DNA of 64,000 nucleotides, taken from positions 93,382-157,381 of the forward strand of contig CAVYTF010000013.1 of NCBI GenBank assembly GCA_963771435.1, written 5' to 3'. Shown here in pieces: positions 62,814 through 64,000 of the stretch. The stretch is from CAVYTF01 sp963771435. GTDB taxonomy: Bacteria; Bacteroidota; Bacteroidia; Chitinophagales; Chitinophagaceae. Within the stretch, counting starts at the first letter, position 1; each line of letters opens with the position of its first letter. Position numbers and translations under genes: made by a program. Under the pieces are notes generated by a model. The model worked only from the letters and a program-made list of their open reading frames with translations. It was not told the DNA's origin and searched no databases.

Positions 62814-64000
62814 TTAGTTGACAACTACTTTATTTACCTGGTTTTGCCCGTTAACCATGAACTGTATGATATAAGTACCGCTTACTAATTTGTTTTGGAA
62901 ATTAATCGTTACAGCGTTTGTTCCAGGTGTTGTAGGAGCTGTTTGGGTCATGATCGTCTTACCGGAAATATCTGTTACTTTAATTGTTGTTGTTTCATAT
63001 TTAGTGGAGCTATAAGTTAGCTGAACATAGTTGCTGGCAGGGTTTGGAAATAGTTTTATACTGCCCGGGGTTTGTTTACCCAATGGGAATGCCAATGTAT
63101 TACTGTAAGTATATTTCCCGTCTTTGTCTATCAGTTTTAACCTGTAGAAAACAGTGGGATCTACAAAGGAAGGATGATCTGTAAACCCGTAATTATTTAG
63201 TTGCAATGAGCTTTTTGCAGGCAAAGACCCTACAGTAACAAAGCTAGAGCCATCATAACTTCTTTGCACTATGTCAAAGGCTGTATTGACCTCATCAAAA
63301 GTTGTCCATGACAAGATTGCTGACTTGTTAATAATAGCTCCCTGAAAGCCTTTGAGCACCACTGGTGTAGTTGCCATGCAGGGACTAAAGGTAATGTCAT
63401 CGATGGCGAGGTCATTACCAGGGTTTTCTGTTCCACCTATATTATTATTAGTCAATTCTAAAGTAGCTGTGGTTAAACCATCAGGAACTGTAAACAAAAA
63501 ACTATATTGGTTCCATGTCATGGATGTTGAATTAGGTATATCGCCGGTATTATACGTTCCTAATGTATCCTGTGTAGTAGTATCAAGAATTTGAAAGGTG
63601 ATATTTGGCAAAACCCCCTGCGGCAAAACATTTGAGTTTATCACATTGGCAACCCAAGCAGAAAATTGATAAGTTGTGCCCGGGACCAAACCAATGACAT
63701 TTTGCTTATAGAATTGTCCTGGCGATGGGGATGCATTAAAAAATGCCATATAACCATTCGGATCCCCTGTATGGTCTGTAGCACGGAGAACCATGCGCCC
63801 CCAGCGTTAACAGGCACTTCATTTACAAGTGCATAATAACCGTCATCAATAACTGCTGGAGGTGTTCCTGTGGCATCAGCATCATAAATATAGGTAGTGC
63901 TTGCTCCTGGAACAGCAACCGGAAGTGCTGGCCCGGGGTTAGTAGCGCCACTACCAAATGTAATATCTACAACGGGTGCTCCAAGTGTGCCCTGGCAGGA
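62814..64000 (-). CDS. T9SS-secreted protein with C-terminal sorting domain, cut by right edge (one frameshift as read)
   Basis: About 390 residues are visible. A carbohydrate-binding-like jelly roll region (GTTYQFSAWVANVINSN, SFLFTVPDGLTTATLELTNN, LAIDDITFSPC) is followed by a fibronectin-like stretch (SAILSWTTFDEVNTAFDIVQ) and the type A sorting domain (IKLFPNPASNYVQLTYSS, MTQTAPTTPG, SGTYIIQFMVNGQ). The frame changes at the C run 63798-63802; upstream of it CQGTLGAPVVDITFGSG and DGYYALVNEVPVNAGG read on to the window edge. Export by the type IX system that PorX controls is likely. Confidence 0.85.

Noticed and set aside
1..64000. tRNA, rRNA or tmRNA genes
   Set aside because: Intergenic regions were read for cloverleaf T-arm patterns (GGTTCRANNC) and rRNA segments; none was convincing.

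Overview
The window looks like a chromosomal contig from a member of the Bacteroidota, most likely the Chitinophagaceae or a close relative. The evidence is a fused LpxC-FabZ protein, a PorX-type regulator with a PglZ domain, type IX secretion C-terminal sorting domains on giant SprB-like adhesins, DUF4783 and DUF983 proteins, a futalosine-route MqnA, the ligase-associated DEXH helicase, and promoter boxes of the Bacteroidota TAnnTTTG type instead of clear Shine-Dalgarno signals. No rRNA, tRNA, CRISPR array, prophage or insertion sequence was seen.

Layout. 0-4.2 kb: lipid A and phospholipid genes (gpsA fragment, lpxC-fabZ, lpxD) with an HD phosphohydrolase, all on the minus strand. 4.4-9.8 kb: porX, a small conserved protein coupled to a beta-lactamase-fold hydrolase, a helix-hairpin-helix protein and an acyl-CoA dehydrogenase. 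10-14.4 kb: accessory genes (DoxX-like, vanadium-haloperoxidase-like phosphatase lipoprotein, a toxin-antitoxin pair whose toxin is fused to an Imm27 immunity relic, and an orphan C-rich gene). 14.7-22 kb: rpsA, clpC, a STAS protein, DUF423, aroK and a second acyl-CoA dehydrogenase. 22.9-30.2 kb: one giant T9SS-secreted adhesin. 30.5-42 kb: cysteine desulfurase, glmM, a methyltransferase/glycosyltransferase/PAP2 operon, a haem-binding protein, gpmI, DUF4783, murF, msrA and DUF983. 42-45.4 kb: a kinase-fold protein, an orphan gene, a RelE-type toxin-antitoxin pair and ribBA. 45.5-62.7 kb: prfC, purB, mqnA, rluD, a DEXH helicase, a trans-sulfuration enzyme, guaA, rhodanese/PASTA/ddl, ferredoxin, a LuxC-like acyl-CoA reductase and an HtrA protease. 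The right edge cuts a second T9SS cargo gene.

Most unusual feature. Nine of the ten intergenic gaps longer than about 350 bp carry a tandem array. The unit sequence differs at almost every locus, but the period is nearly always 21 bp (20-22), with two related arrays of 11 bp. A 77-bp direct repeat in a shorter gap has a period of 84 bp, which is 4 x 21. One array alternates two different 21-bp palindromic units 18 times, and one consists of nine units of exactly 21 bp. Four arrays stop 16-56 bp upstream of a TAnnTTTG promoter box. Two arrays sit beside an inverted pair of a 79-bp dispersed element that encodes a conserved 16-residue mini-ORF. I do not recognise this as a described repeat class.

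Caveat. Several core genes (rpsA about ten times; murF, msrA, the acyl-CoA reductase and both T9SS cargo genes once each) have single-base frame breaks, several of them at homopolymers. Residual assembly error is the simplest explanation. All counts and alignments here were made by eye.
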